Assembly (NCBI GenBank): GCA_037127255.1
Contig: JBANSL010000002.1
Location: forward strand, 10,274,001-10,338,000
Direction of reading: 5' to 3'
Source of the DNA: Persicaria tinctoria
Taxonomy: Eukaryota > Streptophyta > Magnoliopsida > Caryophyllales > Polygonaceae
DNA: 64,000 bases
Of the stretch, positions 13,376 to 25,100 are shown in pieces. The translations under genes and the position numbers were made by a program. Numbering within the stretch: the first letter of the stretch is position 1; each line of letters opens with the position of its first letter. The notes below the pieces were generated by a model. That model saw only the letters and a list, made by a program, of their open reading frames with translations, had not been told where the DNA came from and did no database searches.

Positions 13376-14128
13376 ATTATCAGGTGAATATTGTATTTTT
13401 GAGTTTTGTAAAGAGGAAAAAGGGGGGTATATGATGGGTTTTTTCTTGATTTATTTTGATGGGTAATGTGGGTTAAATAGTTGTTAGGATTGTGATATAT
13501 CGCCAATTTAGCATTGATTCTTTGATACCCAAAGGGTAAGGTTTTTAGGCCTGTGTCTCCTTTTTTGTTTTGGGCTTGTTTATACTCCCATTTGAGCATG
13601 GGAAAAAATGTAAATTGTAATGCCACAGATACAAAGTATACAAGTATTTGAAACTTTTGAATAGTTGAAGTTGGTCTTTACTTATTTGAGAAATTTTGTA
13701 TGGTACTCAGCTTTTGAATAGTTAAAGTTGGTGTTTTGTTACATATAATAACATCAACCTAGTGACTCGGTCGGTGATATCTTGTTCGGATACATATTGG
13801 TTGACGCTCGATATAAAGACAGGATATGCTTCAGCGGTATTGAGTGAGGAGCTAAGGTGATGACCCTTCGGATGCTTAGGCATGCTGACTCGGTTAAGTT
13901 CGGAGAGTTTGTTGCTAGTTGAGGACTTGATGGTGATAGAGGGTATGTTGGTCATCCGGCTACACAACTAGTTCGGAGTTGGAGTTGCTCTTCTGATGAA
14001 CATAAAGCAGAGCGAAACCAATAGTGTCGGTCGTGTAAGGTTGGCCCCTCAGAGATAAGGGCGCCGCACAGACTTCATGTGTGCCAGCCCGTGACACTAG
14101 TATGTCCATCAGGAGCGGGGTCTAATGT
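13376..14128. other. Spacer after the flippase gene
   Basis: The 3' untranslated region of the flippase gene comes first. A short direct repeat follows (CTTTTGAATAGTTGAAGTTGGT near 13657, repeated with changes near 13710). From about 13730 to 14120 the base composition is higher in GC and resembles a retroelement remnant. I could not assign it to a family, and no coding sequence is supported. Confidence 0.35.
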
Positions 14129-14496
14129 GGGTCAAGGGAGTAAGGATCTTCCACACCCCATGGTGCACCCTAAAATTATTTTTGTTATAAAACAATGTTA
14201 AAAAAAAATTAAAATTATATTTAACTTATATACACTCATATTCATATGTTTATAAAATTTTATTAACAAAATTTATGTTATAGAAAAATAAAAAAATCAT
14301 TTTCTAAAATAACTCAAATTTTCATTATAATTTTTTAAACATAATTTTTATGATAAAATTTTATAAATATATGAATATGAGTGTATATAAGTTAATTTTT
14401 TTTTTTAAAAAATAACATTGTTTTATAACACAGATAATTTTGAGGTGTACAATGGGACACACATGAGGGTGTAGAAGATCCTTACTCGGATCAAGG
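14129..14496. mobile_element. Mutator-like MITE, 350 bp, with 9-bp target-site duplication
   Basis: The element is 14138-14487. Its ends are inverted repeats beginning GAGTAAGGATCTTC on the left and ending GAAGATCCTTACTC on the right. Pairing continues inward with mismatches for about 80-90 bases, including the segment ATAAAACAATGTTA. The flanks are GGGTCAAGG (14129-14137) and GGATCAAGG (14488-14496), nine bases that match at eight. Nine-base duplications with long inverted ends are typical of Mutator-like elements. The middle is very AT-rich and has no coding capacity. Confidence 0.8.
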
Positions 14497-14959
14497 TATA
14501 TGAACTTCATATTATGAAGTGTTCTAAAAATCTTCATCAAGACTCGTCTTAATCCTTACTAACCTGTCATGATTCGCCAAGACCCGTCTACTAACCTGGC
14601 AAGACCCCTTGCTCAGATGTATATGTGTTTCTTACAATTTACACAAAATTAACTTCATACAAACAATTGAAGCCCAGATGGATATGTGTAAGTGTGTAAC
14701 CCAATACCAACACCTCAAACTACATGGTTATTTTGAATTTTCAATACTTATAGCAACAAACAACTCAACATTCGTTCATGTGTTCCGTGTTCGTCGTTTC
14801 CCTTTTAAAAAAGAGAAAAGCATCACTCAAAGGAGCAGTTCTTTAAAGATTCTGTGTTTGCCCATTCCCCCCACCCTCTCCATCTCCCATTGGCCCATTT
14901 TCTCCGTACATTTCTGCATTCTCTGAAGCCAAATGGCATCCCATTTCTCCCTCTCTCCC

Positions 14960-15910
14960 TATTTATAAGCTCCTCTATAGCCGCCCACACGCTTCCTCTT
15001 CACTTCAGTCCTCCTCTCTTTGGTTGCCCTCCATCTCCATTTTCACCATGGCAGGTGAAATCAAGGGCTCTTGAGCATCCCACAGCAAAATAAAATCAAA
15101 AGGTGTGAGCTTTCTTTTTCTTTGTGTAGGAATTCAAACTCCATTTTCACTTTTCTACTTGAAGTGTGATTACCTTATTTGTTTCCTTTTTCATGGTGCT
15201 TGCTGTCTTTCTTCCTCTTTCCCGAAATTTTTCATGGGTTTCTTTCTATTTTCCCTCTTTGAGTTCAAATGCTGGCTGATATGAGGTCTGATTTTGATTT
15301 TTTTTTAATGGGTCTCTTGGTAAATGAGTTTTTGCCTTCCTCCCCCTCCTCTGTCCTCTCTCCTTGCCTGTGAAGCCCTGGAAACTTTGCTTCCTGTTTG
15401 TAGATTCACTATTTCATTAGCATGTGGTGCTAACTTCACTTTTTGGGGTTAGTAGATTTGGCTCCCACCCCCCTTTGCTATCTGTTCTATTAGGGTTTCT
15501 GATGTTTGAATTGGGAAATTTTCAGCGTCCTTTAGCCTGGGGTTTTGTCTCTCAATGTCTCAGTTTCTTGCCTATAGCAGCCAAATCCAGAAGTAACACT
15601 ATTGATATGTTTGCATGAACTGAACTTGGAATTTTTTTTAGTGTTTTGAGTGATGCTCACTATTACAAGAACGCATTAATTTCTTTCCATATACTGTATG
15701 AATTATGAAGTGGTTTGAGAGCTTCAAGGTTAGGGAGTCTTGTTTATTTCAAATTTCCAAGCATAGGTGATTGGTGAAGATCTATTGCTTTAGTTTGTAA
15801 AGGGATGAACATATATCATGTCAAGTTTCTGAAGAGCTCTTATGTTGTTAACTAAAGGCAGTGCAGGAGAAGCATATTGATATACATCTGAGGTCCTGAG
15901 CCTTGCCACA
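14960..15910 (+). promoter_or_regulatory. Promoter, leader and probable 5' UTR intron of the bZIP gene
   Basis: A TATA box, CTATTTATAAG, starts at 14960. Transcription would begin near 14990 in a C- and T-rich stretch. The leader contains the upstream ORF listed separately. A good splice donor (AAAAG before GTGAGC, about 15104) suggests a 5' UTR intron that ends shortly before the start codon at 15911. The acceptor could not be fixed. The TATA placement and the intron are inferences. Confidence 0.5.
15048..15074 (+). CDS. Upstream ORF in the bZIP leader (8 codons)
   Basis: A short frame MAGEIKGS followed by TGA lies in the predicted leader, in a strong plant start context (CACCATGG). If the leader is transcribed as predicted, ribosomes would meet this ATG first, which could lower translation of the main frame. 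Only the sequence is seen. The effect is inferred from how upstream ORFs usually behave. Confidence 0.35.
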   Translation: MAGEIKGS

Positions 15911-17943
15911 ATGCTTCGGCAATCCCAACTTCCACCTCGTGCTCCTCCATTGCGAAGCAAGGAGGTCGCCTACCCCTCCGATGAACTTAGCGCTCTAAAC
16001 CCTCCACGAAACGCTAGACATAAAAAGTCACTTTCCCATAGTTCAGTACCTGAGGACCAAACTGTATGGATGGATGATCTGTTGAATGACTTGCACTGCA
16101 CTCCTGGACGATTACATTGTCGTTCTGCAAGTGACTCAATGGATTTCCTGGATGATCTTGTCCCACAATCCGTGCCCCTTTCGCGGAATGATGATGATGA
16201 TTCAACTTCTGATGGAAACGGGTCAAATGGCAGCAGTGCATTGGAATCAGCTTGTATATATGGCCCGAATTCTCCCCGTAGAAAGGACAATGTAGATTTC
16301 ATAGGGAACTCTGTGCTTACAGCATTATCTGACTGCGCCTCCCAAACCCAATTGCCCTTTCTTCAAGAAATCTCCTTCAGTTCTTGGCCTGGTCCTTTAG
16401 AGTCATCGGTAAACAGTGTTGGTTCAACTAACAAGATGAATGCAGAACAACAGGCAGAAAAGAGGTTAGATAACTTCTAACAACATGAAAATCTGTTGCC
16501 TTTTATTGTCTTTATTTTTGAAAGTACAAAAGGTTTAAATCTGATGTTTTTTCATTTACCATGTACAGGTATCCAAGGCAGCGATCAAGGGTTCGGAAAC
16601 TCCAGTACATTGCTGAACTAGAAAGAACCGTAAATACTTTGCAGGTAACTGATATAAGAGTATTTCATAATTCTTGTCTTTTGATGTGGTACTGTGTGAT
16701 GTTTTGAGCTCACAGTCACTATTGGGCTTCTTTTGATTTGAAGAATCTTTTACTGTGCATTATGCTTAATCACTTTTTTTCTGTAGAGAAGCAGAATTTC
16801 GTAACTTTTGCATCTTACATTATGTTTGATCACTTTAAGCTCCTCGGTAGAACACCTTCGAATAATTTGCCTTTATCATCCTTTCATTATTGTTATATCT
16901 TACATTGATTCAAGCATTTTAATTGAACGGGGTTATAATCTTAGATTCAAATTCAATGAGCTGCTTTTTAATCTTAATGGATGCCTCTGTGGTTTTCTTT
17001 CTGTTATGAAAAAATTTATCACATTGTGAACTCCCATATGTTTCGTATTTCGTGTTCTCTTCCTTGCCAAAAACCGTTTGGGGGAGTGAATTTCAGACAT
17101 TTCTTAACTTGGTATGTTAAACTACTTCCACAGGCTTTGGAATCGGAGTTGCATTACAAAGTTTCCGCTCTACTTCAACAGCGTCTTACCTTATCTGTGG
17201 AGAATAGCAAATTGAAGCAGCATATGTCTAAGCTGCAGCTCAGAAAACTGGTTCTTGATGGTAAGTAAATCCTTCATCTCACTGATCTTTGCAATTCTTT
17301 TTCCATGCTAGAAGTTTCAATCCCGCCCCCTAATACTAAGAAGGGCATAGAACCGAGCAGTATCTGACTCAGCTACTACCTTTTTTCTTTTCCAAAGGAG
17401 AAATACTACAGGAAAATGTTGAAATATGAAAACTTGATGAACAGCAAGAACAAACATATCATGGTGTTATTCATCCCAAGGCATATAGGCAGTTCGTGTT
17501 ATCTTCCGTCTCTCATCTTGAACAATTTTTACTTGAATCATGAATAAATGAGAGTTCTCGAACGTGATGGTTTTATTCAGAAATACTCCATGAAACATGG
17601 TTTTTTTTATACCAAAGCCGTGCAAGAAACACACCATGAAGCACGGTTCATTACTTGATCGTGTTTACTGCATATCATTCGTTCGGATTACAGGATTTAG
17701 AGTGAAATGGAGCTGGTGTGACTATTTTTTTTTAATCGTTCACACACAACTAAATGTGATCTCATTGCAGGTGAACACCAAGCGCTACAAAGGGAAGTCG
17801 AGAGGATGAGAATGGGTCTGGCAAAATCGTCATCCCAAACCCAGAACAAGGTTCTACTGCGTCCAAGGCCTATGTCTCACCACATCAAGGCTTCAGAGGA
17901 TAGCTGGGAGATGTTGGACTGGGCAAAACTGAACCTTGGTTGA
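15911..17943 (+). CDS. bZIP-like transcription factor (bZIP34/61 and At4g06598 group)
   Basis: The predicted product is a nuclear DNA-binding or dimerising protein of 309 residues. Four exons fit in phase: 15911-16464, 16569-16644, 17134-17260 and 17771-17943. The N-terminus resembles the plant group with PPRAPPLRS, VWMDDLL and CRSASDS motifs, followed by acidic and Asn/Ser-rich stretches. The bZIP region starts near residue 183 (KRYPRQRSRVRKLQ). It continues into a coiled coil with leucines through exons 2-4 (ELERTVNTLQ, ENSKLKQ, LQREVERM). The position normally held by the invariant Asn of the basic region (N-x7-R) is Lys, and a Pro follows three residues later. This makes ordinary ACGT-core binding doubtful. 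The C-terminus ends WAKLNLG. The ATG at 15911 is the first in frame. Confidence 0.88.
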
Positions 17944-18384
17944 AGCTTCTACTCTCCAAAATGCCCATTCCCCTGACAAAAAAACTTAAATGACCACGCT
18001 CCACTCTAAAGCAATATGGTACTGTATGGTGAAGGCTGAACCGCCTGAACTTCATCACTCAAAAGCACGAAAAATGAAAATATGTCAAGTCCAGAAATCT
18101 CATTAGGCTGTCGTCGTTTTGCTTGTGTAAAAATCAGTGTGGCTTGCCTGCTATGCTTGATACTTGAATCCATCTATCTAATGAGGAGAAACTATTTAAC
18201 CATTTCAAGTCCAAACAGCCATAAATGTAGTTCACACTGCCATACTTGTTTATGTTACATCAATACATGCCAAAACTGAAAAATATACAGAAATGAAGGC
18301 TTGAGGAAATCTGCGGAGTTTTTACAATGTCAATGAGTGAACTCATGAGAAGACATATATGTAGTTCCAATGATCAAGATGTAT
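17944..18384. other. Convergent 3' ends of the bZIP and VPS60 genes
   Basis: The two genes point at each other with only 441 bases between their stop codons, so this stretch must hold both 3' untranslated regions and may contain overlapping transcripts. No other feature was seen. Confidence 0.5.
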
Positions 18385-20850
18385 CTAATCACGAAGAGAA
18401 GCCCGGGGTACAGCAGGTAAACCTAGTTCATCCTCGGCCTGTCGAATTAAAATAAAGACAGGTTAGAATCCTGAAATTGACTAAAAAAAACCACCTCTCA
18501 ATATGCATGGATGAATACAAGTAAAGATAATGAAATGGCATATACGCTGTCGGAATTCAATTCAATAACAGAAATGAAAGGAAACACGAAAGTGACGAAA
18601 CCATAAGCCAAATCCACATTTCAAAGTTTGGAATTCAAAGGGGAAATTCCTTAGTGTTTTGGACGCAAGTAATTACTATAAGCACACAGCTTTGCCAAAG
18701 CATTCAAGTACTATAAGCAAGGATGCCAAAAACATTCAATTAAGACACGCAATTTATCATATGATACTTTTATAATAAAAAAATTGGGACTAGATCATCT
18801 TTGATCCAACTGAAGGAATATGAATAGAAATCTCAATGTCTAAATATCACCAGGGGACTACATTACCTGTGGAACTGCTGCAGGCCTCGTAGGAGCCGAA
18901 GGTAAGCTGATTTCTGAATCCAAATCAGATTCTCTGTCAGGTTGAAGATAAGAGGGAACCCCCTGGCTTTCAGATTCCATATCTAATTCCAAACCATCAA
19001 GCTCTGCAAAGCAACACATTAATATTTAGCAGAATAACTAAGATGCAGTGGATCCTGATTTAATGATAAAGATGGAAAATCTGACGTATAGTGTCCTCCA
19101 GGAAACTGAGGAAAGTACATCAATGTCATCATAATCAAGAGACAGATTAGCTTACCACCCATAAGCTCATCTTCATCAATATCATCAGGCACATTATAGC
19201 TTCTCCCTAGGGTCTCTTGAATGTCATTGCTCATATCCATCAGGTCCATCATTTCATCTTGCATGTTCTGGAGATCACATATCAAATAACAGAATAAAAA
19301 TTCAGGATTGTTTCGCACGAGGATTTGCAACTGGATACATGACAATGTCATACAACTTACATCTATGTCATTGATTTTAACAGTTTTCATCATCCCTTTT
19401 AAGTCCTTGTTTGCAGCCTTCATTGCAGACATCTGAGGAAAGAAAAAGAAAGGTAAAAAAATAAAGTCCTCCAAACTTGCTTCAGAAAATGCAAACAATC
19501 ACAAAAACGGTATAAAGAGCAATTAAAACTGAAAACTCCTGCGAATGATTTGGTTTTGTATCAATAAGAGCATGCATGAAATTAAAACAAGACAAAAAAC
19601 AATTGATAGCAATGTTTAGTTCTTATAATGTACCGTTTGTTGGGCATCCTTTATACCCTCAGCTGCAAATGCAACTTGATCAAGGTTGAATGTCTGGTTG
19701 TAGAGCATGTCCCTCTGCCCTTCATACCTATCAAGAATAATATAAAGAGCTCTTTTTAGCATACTCACCGCAATCATCATATTATCAAATACATATCCTT
19801 CAGGGGAACAAGCACATGTATTTTAGGGATGTCCTACTAATCAATCAGATTCCTTAAAAAGGTAAGGTATGCCCTCATTGTCAAACATATCATTACATAA
19901 TATGCGACAATCATTTCTTGGGCATGTCACATACAATTACAGAATCCAATAAAAATAAGCAAACAGCCTAGTGTATCTGTCATGAAGCAAAGAAGCTTGT
20001 GATCTTTAGCCCCATCCCCCGTGAACAAGAAATCAAACTCACTTAAAGATACAAATTCATGTCAAGGCATCAATATCATTCATGTAGGTCAAAGAAGAGA
20101 GAGAGCAGCTCAACTGACAATGAAATAGGAGAAGTAGATGATCCAAGCAGTTCTACTTTGTTAGGATTCTACTACTGTACTAGCTTGTGAGGGTCTTATA
20201 TCGGAAAATGTAGATTTCCAGCATGATAGAAAATCGTGTTGGAAATAAGATCCTTACATCCGTTTTTGCTTGAGTACTCTCATTGCTCGTGCCTTCACAG
20301 CCTCCTGAGCAGGGCCAGGACGTGTTTTTTTTATCTGTTCTTTGTATCGCGCAAGTTCAGCATCGAGCTTTTTTATCTTCTCATCAACATTTTCCCCTCT
20401 TTTATTAATCTGATAGAGACAATGTCAGAAGAAGCTCAAATTGAAGAAAAAAAATTGGTCCCAGTACAGTAGAAACGAATACTAATTGTAAGAAGCTGAT
20501 TCTATTTCCCCAACATTGCCTTCATAATATCTTCCCAATATTAGCAATTACTGAGCAATCATTGATCATTCAGCCCCAAAATTCCAAAACCCTAATCAAT
20601 GGCAGCCACTCTCTAAATAGCCCAAAACCCAAGCCAAGATCCCAACTTCCAATCATGGATCGCCGGAATAATAAAAACACAGATCGCATCCCATAATTAA
20701 TCAACCTATTCATCGCATTTTCATGCTAAGGATGTTTAAAACAAAATCGATCGAGAGAAAAAAAAAAATAGATAGAATTACTCGATCGGTAGCATCTCCA
20801 ATAGATGGAGGCGGATCTTTCTGTTTCTTAGCGCCGAAGATCCTCTGCAT
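18385..20850 (-). CDS. VPS60: VPS60 / CHMP5 ESCRT-III-associated protein
   Basis: This Snf7-family protein works with the ESCRT-III machinery and the LIP5/VTA1-SKD1/VPS4 disassembly step on multivesicular bodies. On the minus strand seven exons fit in phase: 20850-20782, 20409-20258, 19727-19634, 19432-19361, 19267-19156, 19003-18867 and 18438-18385. They give 229 residues, the normal family length. Visible blocks are the start MQRIFGAKK, a basic helix with QIKKTRPGPAQEAVKARAM, KGMMKTVKINDID, the acidic helix MQDEMMDLMD, and the C-terminal DDIDEDELMGELDGLE and LPAVPRASLRD. The charge pattern (basic N-terminal half, acidic C-terminal half) is typical of ESCRT-III. No lesion is seen. Confidence 0.95.
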
Positions 20851-21277
20851 TTTGAGCTCTTTTTATGCCCTTGCTTCTTCTTGGAACTGATCAACAAGCT
20901 CAATCCCAAAGTATAATCTTACAATCGATCGCAAATCTCCGCAGCTCCTACGAGATGAAGAACAAGCAAGCGATAGAGAGAGATGCTTCCAAAATTTCAA
21001 CGGATTCGAAATTTCTAGGAAATCGCTTGGCAACTAAACAGCGGACGCGGTCACGCGGAGGAATTCAACCGAAATTCCATTTTTGTAAGATGTAAAAAAA
21101 TAATTTCCAGTCAGCTCTTAATTATTGACAATTAGGTGTGAGGTGGCATTACGATATCCATTTCAAGGTTATACTCGAGCTTTGTTAGGTGTATATATGT
21201 ATAGCAACAACATCAATCCCAATTTATACCCCTAACCCATTAGGTTTGTAGTCGAATTATACACACCCTTCTACAAT

Positions 21278-21503
21278 GAGAATCGTCTAGTCCATAATTA
21301 TAGTCCATATTGTTGTTCAAATTATCACATTGGCTCATTAGAAAGTCCATATTGTTGTTCAAATTATCACATTGGCTCAATTGAAATTTCTAATGATTTT
21401 CTTATTTAAGGGTTTGTATCTTATAATTTATTTTAATGCATATCGACCAATGAAATTAAAAGGACCATAAAAATGGACTACGGCGTTGGACTAGACGATT
21501 TTC
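21278..21503. mobile_element. Small MITE with ATCGTCTAGTCC ends
   Basis: The left end reads GAATCGTCTAGTCCAT and the right end is its reverse complement, with GGACTAGACGATTTTC. A second paired motif, TAGTCCAT / ATGGACTA, lies about 15 bases inside each end. The interior carries the 42-bp tandem duplication listed separately. It has no coding capacity. The exact ends and the target-site duplication could not be fixed, so the superfamily is not assigned. Confidence 0.6.
21302..21379. repeat. 42-bp tandem duplication
   Basis: The segment AGTCCATATTGTTGTTCAAA and the bases after it up to TTGGCTCA occur twice, at 21302 and 21344, nearly identical. The period is 42 bases. It sits inside the small inverted-repeat element and is probably a recent slippage event. 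Confidence 0.8.
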
Positions 21504-22135
21504 ACCGCCCTTTTACAGTTACCCAACAATATTCGATGATTCTCATGGATGTAATGTAATACTCCCTCGGTCTCTCAGTTTAGACATGTCCAGAAAATCA
21601 AATTTCTTTCCATACATGATACAACACATATTCATCATTCCACATATATGAAAAAAAAATTATTAAATTTTATTGTATGAATTTTTGTACTAAAATGTCA
21701 TATTTATACCACAATTTATGGTTTTCATTCAATATTTTTTTTTAAAAATCTTCATTATACACTGAACCTGGTACAAACATTCTACTGGTACAAATAAAAA
21801 GAGACTACATCATCTGAATTAATGCAATTTAAACTAACTGCCCTTTCATGGTTTTGCTGAGCGTCTTCTATCTACACAGCATCAGCAGAAATACTTGCCC
21901 AGAATAAAACCGAATTTCCCCTTTCAAAGGCTCGTACTGAATGAATAAACAGCTCTTGCCTTCTCTACAAGGACTTTGTAGTGTCAATCCAGCTGAGGAT
22001 CACCCAGATATTAACACTTCTGAATGTACACAGATGATCAGCTGTCGACTGCCGTAGCTACCAAAAGGCGGCTTAACTTAGCCAAGACTCGGTAGCTATA
22101 TGGTGCAACGCAGAGCAGGGCCTTCAGATCAAACC

Positions 22136-25100
22136 CTATGTTCTATCATCAGATTCTTCATCATCGCTGCTGGTTAAACTTTCATAATGGGCATCATCTT
22201 CGTCATCGACAATGTCATTATCTGCATTCATCTGACTAGCCGCTTTTAGATTACTGCACGAGTTCCAGTCTGGAGGGAATGTCTTCTGCAGAGCTTCCGT
22301 GATCTCCCCTCCTCCCCTTTCGATTCTACGCAAACTCCTAGACCAGTGAACGGCTGTGCCCATGTCAACTGTCAGGCCAGACTCGGTCATCTCTCTACAG
22401 ATGCTTAGAATCCCAGAACATATGTAATCTTCTGCCACAGTAGCCCTGGACAAGAGTGACGTCATCAAGCAATGGTACACTGCCTTGTCGGGCTTCAACC
22501 CTGCCGACTTCATCTCTTCAAAGCATTTCAAGGCCTTCTCAGGAAGAGAAGCCCGTGCCCAGCCATTTATTATGGTCGTATAGGTTTTGATGTTGGGCTT
22601 CACACCAACTGCTTTCATCTCCCTGACAGTACTCATCGCTCTCTGAGAACCAAAACATTTTTCACTTCAGATGACAGAAAAGATCAAATTAACTGTGTTT
22701 GGTAAAAGAACAGAAACTGAGTGGTTGGAAAGGCATGCTGGAAAGGTACTGTGATTACTATACCCTTACAAGCCAGATGGTGTTTAGATGAAATCTCTTC
22801 CTGAAACTAAAACCTACCCAGTATCAAGGATTCCTCAATCCTACAACGAACTATGCCCAAATATATAACATAACTGTTCAAAAGAGCGTAAAATAGAAGC
22901 AACTGAGGGAGTATGCAGAAAGTGAGACAACTTGCTTCCTAAACATGCAAAGATGATTTATCCTAGCTTAAAATGTACATCTCTTATTCAAGATAAAGGT
23001 TTTAAGCATACCGTCATATCTCCAGCCTTGCAACAGGCATTTATGAAAGAAGTGTAGGTATGAATGTCGGGTTGCACGCCATCTCGTCTCATTTGCTGCA
23101 GCAGGTCAGCAGCCTCCCAAACATCACCCCTTCTAGCCCATCTATATTAGACATTGACCACACATTGAAAATAATAAAATAACAATAACATCCCCAAAAC
23201 GAAGAGGAATTTAAATTAAGCGTTAAACTGACCTTTATAAGGCATAAAAAAAAACATACCCATCAATCAATATGTTATAAACAAAGGTATTCCTTGGAAT
23301 TTTCTGAGCACTCATGTCCCTAGTGACTGCTAGAGCACTCTGCATACGGCCAGCCTTGCAACATGCTTTCAGCAATGCCTCGTATGCATACACATCAAGC
23401 TGAAGCCCTTCTTCTTTCAATTTTGTAAAATACTCAAAGGCTTTACCTGTATCGCCTAAAGATGCATAACCTTCCATGATGATAGTATATGTACGTTCAT
23501 TTGGACTTACACCAGCTAATGACATCTCATCTAATAATTCCACAGCTTTTTCCATCTGCACGCAGAAACCAAAGAATAGAAATCAAAAGGAATGAAAAGA
23601 TAATTATATGATACGTTTAGGGCCTCAAAGGAGAAGAGAAAACAGTGCCATAACACAAAAGTAGTTCAGACAAGCAAAACAGAGCCATAACATGAACCAT
23701 CATTGACGAGATATCTTCCCATTTCTTCATAATTGCATAAAAGGGATTAAACAATTATATCTCAGAAGTTAAATTTACCTGTCTCTTGTCGGCAAGACCA
23801 CTTACTAAGGCATTGTAAGTGTGAACATTAGGAATGCATCCAGCCCTTCGCATCAGATTGAAGACCTCTAAGGCTCTTTTTGTTTCCCCAACTTTTGCAA
23901 AACCATGAATAATCGGCCTAAATGACCATGTTGTAGGCCTATGCCTTTCTTTCCTCATCTGCTCCACTATGCGTAAAGCACGTTCCATGTTTCCCATCCC
24001 ACAAAATGCACTTATAATGTTATTGTATAGCACTAAATCAGGCTTCAAACCATCTTTCATTATATCCTCAAAAATTGCAAATGCATTTGCCCAATCCTCC
24101 AAATTGATGAATCCATTCATCATCATTGAATAGGTCTTCATGTTATGCTGTATGCCAGATGATTCCATCATCTTGCTTACCTCCAAGGCCTTTGAAACTT
24201 TTCCCAGCTGAAAGAAGAAAGTTCAAGTTGGGAGTAAAAATCTAACCTAGAAGAAATAAAAAAATTCCAGACAAAAGGATCCACCTAAGAAACATAACTA
24301 GATATTACAGGAATAAGACTAACGTTTGGCATTCACAGACAAAAATTTATCCACACTAGCATCATCATTTTCGTGAAATGTTTTATCCATCTAGAAAGAG
24401 GGAGCAATAACACATTGAAATGTTCCACAATATGCACTTTCATATAGGAGATATGATAAGATTATGCCATGACTTTACACCATTACAGAAACTTACTCTT
24501 TAAAACAAATTCAACAAATAACAAATAAGCACATACTTGTTTTCTAAGAAAAGGGAAACTAAGCATTTTGGAGATGCAATAAGTCAAGTATCTCAACCAT
24601 ACCTTGGTGTAAAGATTGATTAAACACCCATAACTAACCACTGAAGGTGTAAAGCCATATTCCTGTTAGAATATCATGAAAGGAATAAGGGTTAGGACTA
24701 AAATATTTTTCTATAAACTAATAAATAGACCTCATTTTAGAAAGAAAAAGGACATGAGGGAACTAAAGTACAATTAAATAAATAATTTCTTATTCAGAAA
24801 TCACTCAAGAAAATAAAATCTTATCAATCAAAATGTTGGAGAACTGACTCATTATAACCAAAAGAAAAGAAGAAGAAAAAAATCTAAGAACCTTACAGAA
24901 TAAGTATATGCTATATACGTAGTATTATATAAACTGATAAAGTGAGTGAACATCATCCTTTTGAACATGAAATGTGTTTATATATTTTAGCAACTGCATA
25001 CTACTATAGTACCTATGTAGCATGGAAACGGAAACGGACACAGGACACGGACACGGGAAGACACGGGGAAACGGCAATTTCAAAAAACATAGGACACGGA

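Larger units (their letters stand above)
20851..22135. other. Spacer with a small MITE and a 42-bp tandem duplication
   Basis: The left part is the promoter side of the minus-strand VPS60 gene, and the right end holds the 3' untranslated region of the minus-strand PPR4 gene. Between them lies the inverted-repeat element described at 21278-21503. The rest is AT-rich with no supported coding frame. Confidence 0.45.
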
